Assembly: GCF_000003605.2 (NCBI RefSeq)
Contig: NW_003133350.1
Location: 349,671 to 382,759 of the forward strand
DNA: 33,089 nucleotides
Direction of reading: 5' to 3'
Source: Saccoglossus kowalevskii
Lineage: Eukaryota > Hemichordata > Enteropneusta > Harrimaniidae
The translations under genes and the position numbers were made by a program. This document shows positions 1 to 11,800 of this stretch, piece by piece. Positions within the stretch are counted from its first letter, which is position 1. Each line of letters starts with the position of its first letter. Under the pieces are notes generated by a model. The model ran no database searches. It saw only the letters and a list, made by a program, of their open reading frames with translations, and was not told the DNA's origin.

Positions 1-7
1 TTTACTC

Positions 8-31
8 TGTGTGTGTGTTGGGGGGGGGGGG
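8..31. repeat. GT microsatellite followed by a 12-base G run
   Basis: A short GT repeat runs directly into twelve consecutive G residues. It is a simple low-complexity tract at the window edge with no sign of function. G homopolymers recur at about 2963, 2999, 3088, 7051 and 20353. Confidence 0.85.
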
Positions 32-305
32 TGAGCGTTCCTGTGCAACAAAATACAATAAATATTTCAATTCGCGTAGATGGAGAATTATTATTCTTAA
101 TGAAGCAGAGTTTCGGCAGGCCTTTGAAAACGTGTATCAAGCAATAGTCACAATATCCACGTATAAGAGCAGGCGAAGAATGTGGATGGTATATCTGTAT
201 ACTATCAATTAAATATGAATCGCATGGATGCAACGCGTTATTTTAAATCGATAAATTATTATATAATATTCTTAATAAAAATCGCTCACCAATTTGTTGC
301 TTTAA

Positions 306-431
306 AGCGCGGTGGTCGTCGCGCAGCGCGTATTCGAATTTCATGTAAATAAACAATTTTATTTTACACGCGTTGTATACGTCGCAATGAGTCTAATATC
401 GAACAGGGCGCGGGACGATGACTGCCGCCCT
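306..431. mobile_element. Palindromic TTAA-flanked MITE, copy 1
   Basis: This 126-bp element is flanked on both sides by TTAA (302-305 and 432-435). Its left end AGCGCGGTGGTCGTCGCGC is mirrored by the right end, which reads AGGGCGGCAGTCATCGTC on the other strand. The inverted similarity extends imperfectly toward the middle, so the whole unit could fold back on itself. A second copy lies at 31806-31922. It is too short to code; an open frame crossing it at 312-647 is incidental. TTAA target duplication is known for piggyBac-type elements, but the ends do not show the usual CCC start, so the superfamily is left open. Confidence 0.75.
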
Positions 432-435
432 TTAA

Positions 436-1837
436 ATTTTACCATCCCTCGAAAACTCACTGATTGTCCCAAGTTTTTCCCACGACCCATTTTTTGTTTT
501 TGTTATACGTTTTCGTTGTGGTGCGGGTGTGAGCGGCTTCACACACAGTCATTTGTGTATAATTACATGTACATGCCAACATCTACGAACATCATCGCTC
601 CACTCCAAACCCCCCGACCCAAAAAAACCCAATCTCTCCTTTTTTAACCCCTGTTTTCGATGCCAATTTACACCTGCGGTCGCATCTTATCACACTGCAT
701 AAATGTGGTTATTTGTCTAATTTAGTAGGTGCGTGGGTGTTACATTTCCCACGCTTAAGGTTTAGATATGCAATGTAATGTGAGAAAGCCTACCCGCATG
801 GCGCAAACACAATGATAAGCGGCCGTGACGTATACAGCCGTTCATGTTGAATTTTATTTAGTTTGCTTACCGGCAACATATGACACAACCCAATAACCTT
901 GATCTGAAGTTTGTGGCGTATGATAGTCATTTTCACGAGTGATGCGATGTATCCTGTCTTATAATTTGAAAAGCAGCATGTATACACTGCATCGCGAGTG
1001 AAAATAACTTCCATATCCAAACATCATGCAAAGTTATGGGGTTTCTTCATTGTGTTCCAAGGCTATATGAAAATTGCCAGGAAATTTGTATCCGCTTTTT
1101 CGTGTAAGTGCGCACAAGAGCTGTGACATACTTTATATTCTGTTCAGTGATTGGTTAACTCGACAATCTATTGTATTCATATGCAAATATGTTTAATAAA
1201 TGCAGCAAGCAGAGGAAAAGGAAATTCAAAATAAAAACAGTATACTACTCTTTACCGCCATTAACCCTATTAACTTCAATTTACCATAGATATTGAGAAC
1301 AAAAAAAGATTATTTAAAAAAACATCGAGTCCGGGAATCAAGAGGATCGGCACACGATTGATTTGCATATAATTCAGTAATAACATACTTATTTGAATAA
1401 AACCGGTTGAAATACTTTACTTTTCTCAGAACGAATAATTTAGTTTTCGATGTTCATTAAAAGTATTTTCAACACACACATGCAGGTAATTCAGTGGAAT
1501 ACTACATATAAATATATAAAACAAACAGGATTGTGTTTTTTCTGCTCATTTGCATATCGACAATGGAAATACCAAGTGTATCAATTCAAGGATGCGACAA
1601 AGTAGTATGTAATATTTTGGAGGCCTTATGGTGCAATCGTTATCGCTCTGGACTGGAAATCACAATAAATCAGCTTGAGCTCCGGGCTATTCCTTCGTCT
1701 TGTAGCAAAATACTTTTTACTACTACCTTGTGCGCCAAGAGCGCACTCGATATGAAACGCTCGGCAATTAACCTGTATGACAGCTAGGGATAAACACGCC
1801 ATAGAGGGCGATGTATTTATAAATTAGTATGACCATG
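436..1837. other. Intergenic stretch, no gene seen
   Basis: AT-rich sequence with scattered short open frames (such as 790-1020 on the minus strand and 1533-1787 on the plus strand). None shows a recognisable domain, splice context or codon pattern. Nothing repetitive was noticed beyond short A and T runs. Confidence 0.6.
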
Positions 1838-1861
1838 GAAGGTACTAACGTTAGTACCTTC
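1838..1861. repeat. Perfect 24-bp palindrome
   Basis: The two 12-base halves, GAAGGTACTAAC and GTTAGTACCTTC, are exact reverse complements with no spacer. It is isolated, with no TE ends nearby. It could be a dimeric protein-binding site or a chance palindrome. Confidence 0.8.
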
Positions 1862-2459
1862 AATTGTATGACTCAGTAATATAGCCAACTAATCAGGGCA
1901 ATAATGTGCAGCGTCCTTCGATGTGACCAGTAATGCAATCTAACAACTCGAGGAGATAATCGACTGACGACGTCGTTTCCTGTTGTATGTGCGACATTTA
2001 ATGACATCTTAAAAACAACTCTGGCGCACAATATTCGGTGAAAAGATAATCCTCAATACTTACATTATATGCTTACGCCAGACTTCGTATTTGTATTGTA
2101 CGGACGCCACCCGCTAAGATAATACCGCGTTAGGGATGGCCTGGCAAAAATACTATTTGAAAACTAAATGAGAAATCGACGTTGGGTTGGATTTCCCGCA
2201 TTCGCATCCCTAGGTCTTTCACTATTGGAAACTACACGGACGAGCGATCTACTGCGGGAACATTGGTGGAATATGCCCTACCTTCCACAAACGCTAAAAG
2301 GGGCATTTACAATAATGAACTAATCATATAATTTGGATTTCAAATGCGATGACATAGTCGCGATTGTCATTTTTACAATTTTTTATATACCGTTTACGCG
2401 TGCATTATAACCACTTTAAATACAATACTTCATATGTAATACACTCGTTATGGTATGCC
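1862..2459. other. Intergenic stretch, no gene seen
   Basis: Unique-looking AT-rich sequence. I found no conserved reading frame, repeat or RNA structure in it. Confidence 0.55.
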
Positions 2460-2529
2460 ATTAGAGCCAAAATTGAAAAAAACACCAATAAAAAAATAAA
2501 AGAATAAATAAATAATAGATAATTAAAAA

Positions 2530-2617
<88 letters not shown>

Positions 2618-2868
2618 AATGAAAAAATAAAAGAATAGATAAATAGATAAAACAAGAAATAAACACATTAAAGAATATATAGAAATAGAACAATAATTAA
2701 AAGAATACAATAATTAAAGAATAGAAAAATGAATAAAAAAATGAATCAGCTTATAAAACGAACGTGCGTGCGTGCGTTCGTTCGTGTGCTTGTGTGTTTG
2801 CTTATTTATTTGTGTCAATATGCAAACATACTATATTATATTATTCCATTCATTCATTCATTCATTTA
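2460..2868. repeat. Cluster of tetranucleotide microsatellites
   Basis: The core is an uninterrupted TAAA array at 2531-2618 (22 units). It is flanked on both sides by decayed AAAT/GAAT-type repeats (2480-2530 and 2619-2740). Directly downstream come CGTG/CGTT units (about 2761-2790), then TTTG/TATT units, and a CATT array (about 2847-2868). The open frame at 2405-2710 on the minus strand, rich in YLFI repeats, is a translation of this array and not a gene. Confidence 0.9.
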
Positions 2869-2960
2869 AAACACCCAACAAATATCGTCCACATCTTTAC
2901 GTGACATGGCAATTACAAGAAATATACCAGGCTACAAAGTCGTTTATATAAGGTCATATT

Positions 2961-3135
2961 CCAGGGGGGGGGGATACAGCTCTTTTTTATGGGAGGGTGG
3001 GGGGGGGGGTCAAAACTATAAAATCGCCAGAGTAAGTTAATGATTTTTTTATATTATACAAAAGCAAATCGAACATTTTTTTCAACGGGGGGGGGGGGTG
3101 TCCGGACCTCAAGAACCACCTTAGATCTGCCACTG
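2961..3135. mobile_element. G-run-rich transposon relic, probably hAT-like
   Basis: Three long G runs (about 2963, 2999 and 3088) are separated by AT-rich spacers. The right end reads CAGTGGCAGATCT on the minus strand, which resembles the CAGTGGCG-type termini of non-autonomous hAT elements common in invertebrates. The matching left terminus is not clear, so the element is probably truncated. Family assignment is inference from the terminal sequence only. Confidence 0.4.
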
Positions 3136-3394
3136 TATTACGTGCAAAATATGTGCCCGTTCCTGTAAGGGACATGGAATACCAACACTAGATTTATTAC
3201 TTAATTTTTGGCTTTGTTGCAAATACTATACTCGATTTTGTTACTCTAGCGCCAACATAAGTATTCAATACGATTCGCTATACATGTGAGGGTACCCTGT
3301 TTAAGCAAGGCGTGAAACTACAAAACTACCATGTAATGTTTTCTGTTGATGCCACATAAGTCGACTGTGAAAATGAGATTGCAGTAATATGACA

Positions 3395-3850
3395 GAACCC
3401 CACACCCCCGGGGGGACTCACTTAGATGTGCTATATGTATATCTGCCGCCAAAAGAGGTCCCAAATTCATCACTTCTGTCTGAAAAGGGGTATGTTATTT
3501 TACCCTATCCATTTTTCATTAATTCTGCCGGAAAATGGGTCCATATTTTCCAAATCTGTCTCTAGAACTTGAATGATCTAACAATCAGGAGAATTAAGCT
3601 GATTTGTTTTTCTTTCTGTAACTTCATTTCGATTGAAAGTTCATCCCCGGGAGTACACCTTCTATTTCCTTGGTACCATTTATGCTTACTGTCTGGAAAG
3701 GAGTGTTAAATATCCACAGTTTGTCTGAAAGGGGTAGGCAATTTGAGTTTATTGCTATCTGATAAGGGGTGGGGGTTTCACACTACCAGCTACACACCTC
3801 TGTCAGAATTTTTTGCAAGAACCCCTCCCCCCGGACCCACAACCTCCCCG
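3395..3850. repeat. Block of degenerate TCTG..GAAAAGGGGT motifs
   Basis: A motif of the form TCTGNCNGAAAAGGGGT occurs at least six times at irregular spacing: about 3442, 3475, 3524, 3689, 3722 and 3759. C-rich and G-rich tracts bound the block (ACACCCCCGGGGGG near 3403 and CCCCTCCCCCCGG near 3823). The arrangement looks like an old repeat built from short internal units. No coding capacity is visible and I do not recognise the family. Confidence 0.5.
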
Positions 3851-5071
3851 TGGCTTTCGTTCGTTGTGGAAATACCGATTTAGATTTCATGGGCGAAAAA
3901 TAAACTGCAATATATATGTAATAATGAGAGATATCTATACTTAATAGGTAATTTGTACATATAGTAATCTATTTTGCTTTATTGGAATCAGTATATTTCG
4001 TGGCATAAGTTTTTGATTAATTTTGACATTTATAGTATATTATCTTCTGATTACTAGATGTATTAGTAACATGAACCGGGTATGATAGTAAAACAATAAA
4101 TATGTTTAAGTAATATATTTGTCTTATATTACTTGCATTATTAGGCAGTGTATTGAATATCTGATATAATACTGACCATTATAATTACAAACGGCGCCAC
4201 AAAGGCATTTATTTTTCCATGAAGTACACGATCGCTATAAAAACAAATCTGGAAAGGCGGATTAGACGTTTCATGCAGAGGATGTTTTTTTTATAGAGAA
4301 AGTTCGAAGGCGCCTTATAAATGATGAACCTCAATTTTATTGTTATTTCTCTATTATTCTCTAGGGTGTTTATCTATATGTAGCTGGCTTCGAAAAACAA
4401 TACCTGAGTGGCTCTGGTTGTATGATTTTATAGAAAACATCGCTCAGCTGATTTTATTGTAAACGCAAAAAGGACACATTAAGGTTCGAAAAATGCAATT
4501 ATGGCTTCCATTTTGGGTCGATATAAATCGATATGTATGTGCCATATTTCTTTATGAGAGGGGTATCCAAAAATAAGTGCATATAAGCCATACTTCACAT
4601 TTACTGCAATATTGAATCAGGGAAAATATTACTTTGTTTTATCATGGGCACACCTATACTATTAGAGCAACCACAGTATTATGTTCCTCTGATATATACA
4701 GAATCATCAGGTGGGTGTCAAATAAATTTTAGTGAATAGATGCCATAATAAACTGATTGGTGTAAGTGGTTTAATTAAAAATGTTACTCCACGTTTATCC
4801 CTAAAATTACTTAAAAAAGGTGAGTAAACATTGAAAAACAGTCGGGAACTATATATATGGTACAATAATTTTCCATCTTCTTTTTGTTGTATCTTATATG
4901 GTAGTATTGTTCATTTCACTTCATTGTGAATCTCTGACAGTTTAGAACAGTTTAACACAAGATTAAAGACGCATGGGTTTTGAGACTCGTAGTGACGCGT
5001 AGTGAAAAGATGAATGTATAATTATATTACACTGTAGAATACTATCGCGACATGTCTTTAATAAAGTAAAA
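3851..5071. other. Intergenic stretch, no gene seen
   Basis: AT-rich unique sequence. No reading frame, repeat or structured RNA could be supported. Confidence 0.55.
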
Positions 5072-5425
5072 ACAAATCGCTTGGCAATTTAACTAATTCA
5101 CATGTTCAACGGATATTGGCATTGTATTATATATATTTTATAGCTATCATGTCAAATACATGATATATATTGGGTGGTTTGTGTTATACCGGCCTTTAAA
5201 AAGAATGAAGAGCGATTTGTCGCTAATGGAATGAACAGATCGCTTGGCTAACTAAATAATTGAAATGTTCAAAACGGTTTCAATACGTCGTATTAAATAT
5301 ATTTTAAAGCGCCATGTAAAATAAAGTAAATACAGTGACGTTAGTGGGTTGTTTGTGTCATACCAGCCTGTGAAGAATGTTCAAACGATATCAACGCATT
5401 GTATAAAAAAATGCTAAAATTACCA
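5072..5425 (+). repeat. Diverged tandem repeat, ~163-bp period
   Basis: Unit 1 (about 5072-5234) and unit 2 (about 5235-5379) share a scattered but collinear set of blocks. These include AATCGCTTGGC/GATCGCTTGGC at the start, ATGTTCAA, a TATTAT(A)TATATTTTA core, and GTTTGTG(T)(C/T)ATACC(A/G)GCCT near the end. A partial third unit (about 5380-5425) repeats the GTTCAAACG..TATCAACGCATTGTAT portion. The array is old, judging by divergence. Confidence 0.6.
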
Positions 5426-5659
5426 ATTCATTCCAGAAATTTATGTATCGACTTAGAGATGAATTAGAGATGAGATAATAATTAACAGCATTGTGAGTTT
5501 TGTAAACAGACGCTTCAAAACACAAAATGAAATTGCATAATTTGTCTTTTGATGTTACTTGTACATGTACTACTTTTTAGTTTATGTGAACCAAATATAA
5601 CAACTGATAAGTTATTATTACCACTATAAAACCTCCATTGACCCTCACTGAACACAGAC

Positions 5660-5730
5660 TGGGGGAGTTATGTATTGGATTCCATCTGTTCGTCCGTCCG
5701 TCGAATTATCTCAGAAGTTTCTGGTTGATA
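5660..5730. repeat. Possible dispersed-repeat relic with CCGTCCGTC core
   Basis: The stretch GGGGGAGTTATGT...TCCATCTGTTCGTCCGTCCGTCG followed by TCTCAGAA resembles a decayed dispersed repeat of a type often seen in invertebrate genomes. No ends or duplicate in this window define it, so this is a weak call from pattern memory. Confidence 0.3.
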
Positions 5731-7230
5731 CATGAAGGTATACATTACCCCATGTTTTTCTCTGTTCTGACACAAAATCCTTAAAATATTTTTCAGATTT
5801 GTTGAAAAGGCAGACTAGTAATTTTGCTATACTTATTTTTGTTTATTTTCAAATTGGCTTATAACTGAGTACAATGACTAAGTATATTCAGCAAAGTTTT
5901 GCCATCAATACAACTTTATGTTGTGTTACCCCATATCTCGAGACAATAAGCAATTTGTGGTAAAATTAATGATTTATAAAGAAGGAGAACTATTTTCACT
6001 ATTTTCCTGGGGAAGAAGTGTCGAATTTCTGATAGTGGTCCAACATCTTTGGGTTTTCCAGTTTCTAGTTCAGTTGTGAGCCTGTTCTTATTACATTTTT
6101 TGATTAGCCGGACATGTCCAAATCGTTCACAGCGAATGAATGATGCAATGGTTTACAGTAGTATGGTCATTGTAATTCATTAGATTTTCATATGCAATGC
6201 TTTTATATAATTTCCAACAAAAAAAGATGAAACATTCTATTTGTGACTTCATTCATTAATATTGTGTTTACTTTGCTAATATGGTACACACTTCTGTTGG
6301 TCCCATTCTGAAATTGGAAGATAGTCGATAACCGAAAAACACGAAGTAACTATATTCGTAATCCGAATCAGACTAGTGCATACCTTTATTGCAGGTTTCC
6401 ATAGACTAGTCTCACCTGTAGATGACCACATAATTTATCATCATTTACCAATGTTAACCATATTCAATCATAAAAAAAACTATATTATCAAATTATAGCT
6501 TGGCATTTAATACACCAATGGTCAATAATAACGATTACTGAAACCTGATTTTGGGCAACGACTGAGGAGGCATTATAATTCTGACTGATATCTGAGTAAA
6601 TCAGCAACTTAAATCTCATTAAGACTTCAGGTTTGAGTTTCTAAGCTACTGCTGGAAAATTAATTCACCGAGAAAAATAACAGAGGAGAAGTGCGTGTAT
6701 CGATTTCCTCAAAGACCTGCCGCGTACAAACCTCGAGGGCGTCGACAATTGTAGTGGGCACAGGAGCATGTTAACTTACAGCGAAATCTATTGAAGAGCA
6801 CAAAGCATGGTCGTTGATGTACAGAGCAGAACCTTCAAACGTGTTCCTGCCCAGACAATGGTTATTATTTGCGCGGTTTGATCTCTGGTGTGCTTTCAAT
6901 TTGCCGACAATATACTGTATTCAGTTGTGTGGGTTTTTTCAAAGTTCAACTATGTAGCACTGCTTAAAATTCAGATAATCTTTAGCTGTGACATCATCGA
7001 GGCTGAGGAGTTCCCTCCCTTCTCACAGTAACTGTAACAAACCCCTGTACTGGGGGGGGGGTATATTTTTAACTGGGAATGACTATGACCTATTTGGTAT
7101 TCGGCCAATAATTACACCACGTGAAGTCAGTCGAGATCTCTGCCGTTTCTCTAACATCTTGCTTCCCATGCGCGTTGTGACTTAGGGTCAAAATTTTAAT
7201 CTCGTTGCGCGGCAACGGTGGTTTACTTTT
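5731..7230. other. Intergenic stretch, no gene seen
   Basis: AT-rich sequence with one G homopolymer near 7051. Short overlapping open frames at 6988-7185 and 7090-7284 face each other and show no domain. Nothing else was supported. Confidence 0.55.
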
Positions 7231-7500
7231 CATGGCTTTAAAATATTCATTTAAATAAGCTGATTTATCTATTCTTTTATTCATTTGTGTATTTTTTGTC
7301 TACGCATTTAATTATTGTTTATGTTTCTATTCATTCTTAAACGTTTTTATTTACTGTTCGTTTGTTTATCTGTTCTTTTATTCTTTGTTTTATTTAGTTT
7401 TTTATCTGTTTTATTATGTGTTATTTTACTTATTTGTTTGTTTTTTGATTTATTCATTGATTTATTGGTGTTTTTAATTTCGACCTAATTACATTGCTAG
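7231..7500. repeat. Decayed TTTA/TTTG tetranucleotide tract
   Basis: About 270 bases are dominated by TTTA, TTTG, TTTC and TTCA steps on this strand, such as TTTATTCATTTGTGTATTTT. It looks like an old tetranucleotide array that has accumulated substitutions. It is the complementary-strand counterpart of the array at 2460-2740 in composition. Confidence 0.6.
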
Positions 7501-7544
7501 ATTTTTAGATTTATAGAATTGATCTATTTAAGAATGCAAACATA

Positions 7545-7549
<5 letters not shown>

Positions 7550-7620
<71 letters not shown>
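7550..7620. repeat. AT dinucleotide microsatellite, 71 bp
   Basis: An uninterrupted alternating A/T run. The minus-strand open frame at 7524-7748 with alternating I/Y residues is its translation and is not a gene. Such perfect length suggests it is currently unstable. Confidence 0.95.
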
Positions 7621-7625
<5 letters not shown>

Positions 7626-8486
7626 CTTTCCTCTTTTAAATATGACACAAAATGAATGCGCTTTTCGTGTATTTGAAAATATGTGTCGGACTATTAAATG
7701 AAAACTCCTACAGTCGTTTAATGCATCTGGCATGTTAATGTCATACAAGAGATGTGATCTCGTAATATATATATATATACTATTGTACTATATACTTCAA
7801 CCAACCGCGGCCATACTGCCTGTCCGCGTGCACGAATTATATATAAAAGTGTGATTGTCACTTTACCGGGATACAAATTGACCGTGGACCTACATTTACT
7901 TAATTGTATTCATTCCGACATTGCCTGTAAACCTGTTAATACCTATATACACTGGAATAACATTTTCTTGAATCCTCTATTATTAATTCCAATCACGCAA
8001 AGAGAAATCGCAGAAGGTGGACAGTAACATATATTTGAAAAATCAATTGGTAATTATCAGATCACTGCGATATCTTGCATAATGAGTAAATTGAATGATT
8101 TGATTTTAGTTTTTTGTTATAGTTCAATATCAAAATGCCGATCCTTTGGGGAGAAATTTACATTGCTCACGCTCACTTCATCAAAATTGGCAATTATCAA
8201 ATTCGTATGACGCAAAATTAAGCGTGGGAATACACTAAAAAATCCTTCGTAGTTTGTTAAACGCGATCTTTTAATGTCACTAAGACGCTATGACCTGCGT
8301 ATATCCTTTTGCGATTTTACACATGACAGTGAACAAAAAACGTCAGTTGTGCATAAAATATTTTGCGGACAATTTTATTGTACCACTTGTAATATTAGTT
8401 GCTTTTACTTATAATTCTAACTTTACATGGGAGCGTTTGGAAGGTTTTCTTAATCAATAAAGAATGAAATGTAATTACAAACAAAT
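7621..8486. other. Intergenic stretch, no gene seen
   Basis: AT-rich sequence with a second short TA run near 7766. No gene, repeat family or structured RNA could be supported. Confidence 0.55.
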
Positions 8487-8640
8487 GAAGATACATAAAC
8501 TACAACACTAAACACGGGTTCTAACTTGTGATCACGTCAAAGAGACTCAACTGCAGGAGACGTGCTTCTCATCACGGCACATTCACTATCAGTATTAAAA
8601 TTATAATAGGCATGGCTGCACAGTGACTAGATATGTACAG
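8487..8640 (+). mobile_element. SINE-like dispersed repeat, copy A
   Basis: This shares a conserved order with copies at 8763 and 32028: GAAGATACATA, then TACAACACTAAACACGGG, a TTCTAACTTGTGATC segment, and a CTCAACTGC..CATCACGGCAC stretch. It also shares a CACAGTGACTAGATAT end with copy C. The central segment resembles a tRNA T arm or B box. No poly(A) tail or target duplication is clear. I infer a tRNA-related SINE, but an unclassified short element is also possible. Confidence 0.45.
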
Positions 8641-8762
8641 ACAAGGTATATAAATCGAATATTCATCGTTCAACAAAAACTAGTAAGTTATGATTGTCTT
8701 CGGGGTCATTTCTGCTTAACAGCAGAGACAAATACTGCAGAATTATTGTTTTCACAAGCCGA

Positions 8763-8880
8763 CCAAGATACATACTTTACACACTAAACACGGGATTCGA
8801 TCTCGTATTGATGGAAAAACGACTCGGCTTTTTGTCACGACACAGTTGCTGTCCTAAAAAGTTACATATGCAGTGTATAG
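8763..8880 (+). mobile_element. SINE-like dispersed repeat, copy B
   Basis: This starts AAGATACATAC and keeps the ACACTAAACACGGGATTCGATC core. In this copy the core best fits a tRNA T-arm shape: a 5-base stem ACGGG/CTCGT, with one wobble pair, around the loop ATTCGAT. It continues through a GACTCGGC..TGTCACGACAC segment matching copy A. It lies about 120 bp downstream of copy A in the same orientation. Confidence 0.45.
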
Positions 8881-11800
8881 TTTAAAAAGAATATTGTATT
8901 GATATAGTGAGGTTTAACAGTTGTCTTAAAGCGTTTAGCAAAATTTGGAATTTACATTGAATAAATAATATAGTTTACATACTCTGCACGTGGAAACCAT
9001 ATCAAATACACGCGTCGTGACGACCGTTGCACTTTAAGTTATATCATACCATCTGCCCGAGGGTGGCACCATTTTAAAAGGGTTTAACTGGTAACGTCAG
9101 AAACTGTGTATACAACCGTTAATGAGAGAGTAGTTAATATCGCTGCAGGCTTGATTGGTACTTTCATTTATTATTCAACGTACGTCAAACAATCAAACAT
9201 AAAATTATTAGAAATTGACTAGCATTGTATATGCAATATGTCACGAATACACTACTCATGTGTAGGGCTGCAACGTTTTTATTGGGCGTACTACCTAAGC
9301 CGGGTAATAGAACATATCCATTAAGCATGCAATGTATATTCTTCCTTTCACTAAAGGAGTTTGACTAGAAGGAACCGTATATGAAGTACGTGCCAAATTA
9401 CATCCCATCATTAAAAGAACTCTGTCCTAGATGAAACTTTGACATGGTCATTCTTAAAAGCAAACTGCCATTCAGCCATCTATCTTTCCCGTCGTACAGC
9501 AATGTATCGCCTTATATAATAAAGTACCATCTCGTAAAAAAACGATACTGTTTTCATTATAACGAAATACTTATTGATTTCGTGTTTTTGAACTCGTTAT
9601 AACTGTTTGTATTTAAAGGGAGTCACATTCACATCGTCGATATAGGCATGGTTACTACACAACCAAATATATGTGCTTGCGTCGCATTGTAAGTATATTA
9701 TTTCCTACAGAGTAATGCTGGGTTCATTATAAACAAATCATTATGTATATAAGTTCACGTAACATGTCTATTACAGGTATACAGCATACGGGATTACCCA
9801 CAGGGTATATCCAATAAGAATAATTGGTAAGCCAGTAGCTTGGATTATATTTAGTCAAATCAGTAAATTTCAACATGCATAATATCTACCATGAAAAAAG
9901 AGATTACTCGTCATAATGACAATATATGACAATATCAATAAAACCAAATTATTAATCCATATTACTAGGGCATTTTTCACTATTCTTTCATGGCATCATA
10001 TCCATCCATGTTGAAGGACAATGAGCAAATAAAAATGGGGTAATATTCATTCCGCGCTGTAGGCCATATTCCCAGAAGTACACACATTTAACATTTAGAA
10101 GAATTGTAATGATTGAAGTAACAATAAAGCAAGCAAACAAATATACATAATTACAGACATTAAATTTGTTAAACAATTAAATGCACGGTGCACACAACTT
10201 GCTAAATTGCGCAAAAAAATGGACGATTACTGTTCACAAAGAAGTTCACAGATTTTTAGGGGATGGGGATCTTAAACGTAATATACATTTATTTTAAGTA
10301 TTTGAAAGCGGAACTGATAAGACTAAAATGATATTCGTCTTATATGACTGGGCAAAATATAAAAAAAAACGTTTTCACAAAAAAAGAAATTGAGCACAGG
10401 TACAAATTAGGTATCATTCGAAAGGTTGTAGCTTGCGCAATCACAATCGGGGTTCACAACCTTCAAAATTTACACCATTTTTCATTCTTGTCTTCCCTGT
10501 AAATCAAACTTATTTGTTTCAAATTGAATGACAGATAATGGTTTGGAATAAATTTGTGCATGTTAATTAGGTACATTGCTTAACAATCAACAATTTCAGT
10601 GTGTCGCATTTGTGTGTATCTTATTATGCAGTCAAGCCAATTTGATTATGCATGACTTTTGTTATTGAGATTACTAACTTATATCAATGTGTTTATGATA
10701 AATAGTTAAATCTTTTACCAATTTACGTTCCACTTTGTAAATTGTTTCTACGTGTGTAGTCACTTTGGAATTATTCTTCATATGTCAATTAGCTAATTGC
10801 AAAAAAATGTGTTCAGCCGGTTTATTCTATATCATTATATCATTTTGTTGAAATAAATTGAATTTTTTATACTCGCATAATGTGAATAATTGTGAATAGT
10901 CATTATTAATCAATTTAGCTCATCCTTTTAAGGTTTTATTTTATCATTAGTTTTGAATCGTTCTATATAGTAGCATCAACAAGGCGAACAGGTAAATTGT
11001 TGTATGTCATCTGTTCAACTCTGTTTAATATAATGGTCGCAAGTTGCTCATTGGTTGAATTATTGGCAGTACAATGGCCGTCATTCCGATATCTTGAATC
11101 TAATCATGAAACAAATGACTTGCCTATGTACACTAAGAATGTATAAAGTTGAAATAATTGAACCCTCTTTCCGGAATTTCGAATGAATAAAAAAATCAAC
11201 AATCTCAGACTATTTCTGTTTGTGGAACGAGTTGAACGAATATACGTAAACAATTAGATAATATTGAAAAAGTAAATCGGTTAAAAGAACAAACAATATT
11301 TAGGACAATTTAAAAGTCCGTGAACACAAACTAAACGAACTGACAACAATCGACAAAACTATAAACAAGAAGGAAACATAACCCCCGACATTTCACAAAC
11401 TACATGATGATATCAGTATTCCTCATGGTATATATAAATTGTTGTCGGCTGTTTCGAAAGTTATATCACTCTTGTTAGAACACAAAGCGGAGAGTTTCAT
11501 TTCGGAGTGATTTTTCTTTGTTTTAAACAGATCGTACGTATTTTACCAGATCTCGGGGCCAACAATTTTCGTTACCATACTTGTAGGACTACGATAACTT
11601 TCACCCGAGCTCTTTATTCCGATATTCTCTTAATCAACAAAAATTGTTATTATCGAAAAACAACGCGACAAATCGGACAATGACCCTATACAGACATCGC
11701 GGAGAAACATTAATAAAACAAACAGACAGACAAACAAATATAAACCTCAACAACAGAATTACATGGAAGTGAAACAGTTTTGAAAGTGAAATTTATATTG

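Noticed and set aside
312-647. 111-residue open frame on the + strand
   Set aside because: Its first third is the palindromic MITE (306-431), whose second copy at 31806 does not keep the frame. No domain, signal or codon pattern supports it.
2405-2710. 101-residue hydrophobic frame on the minus strand
   Set aside because: It is a translation of the TAAA microsatellite, giving a monotonous YLFI repeat.
7524-7748. 74-residue frame with alternating Ile and Tyr
   Set aside because: It is a translation of the AT microsatellite at 7550-7620.
8763-8880. Functional tRNA gene
   Set aside because: Only a T-arm-like segment is present. I could not find an acceptor stem, anticodon arm or A box in the right place, and the segment recurs as a dispersed repeat.
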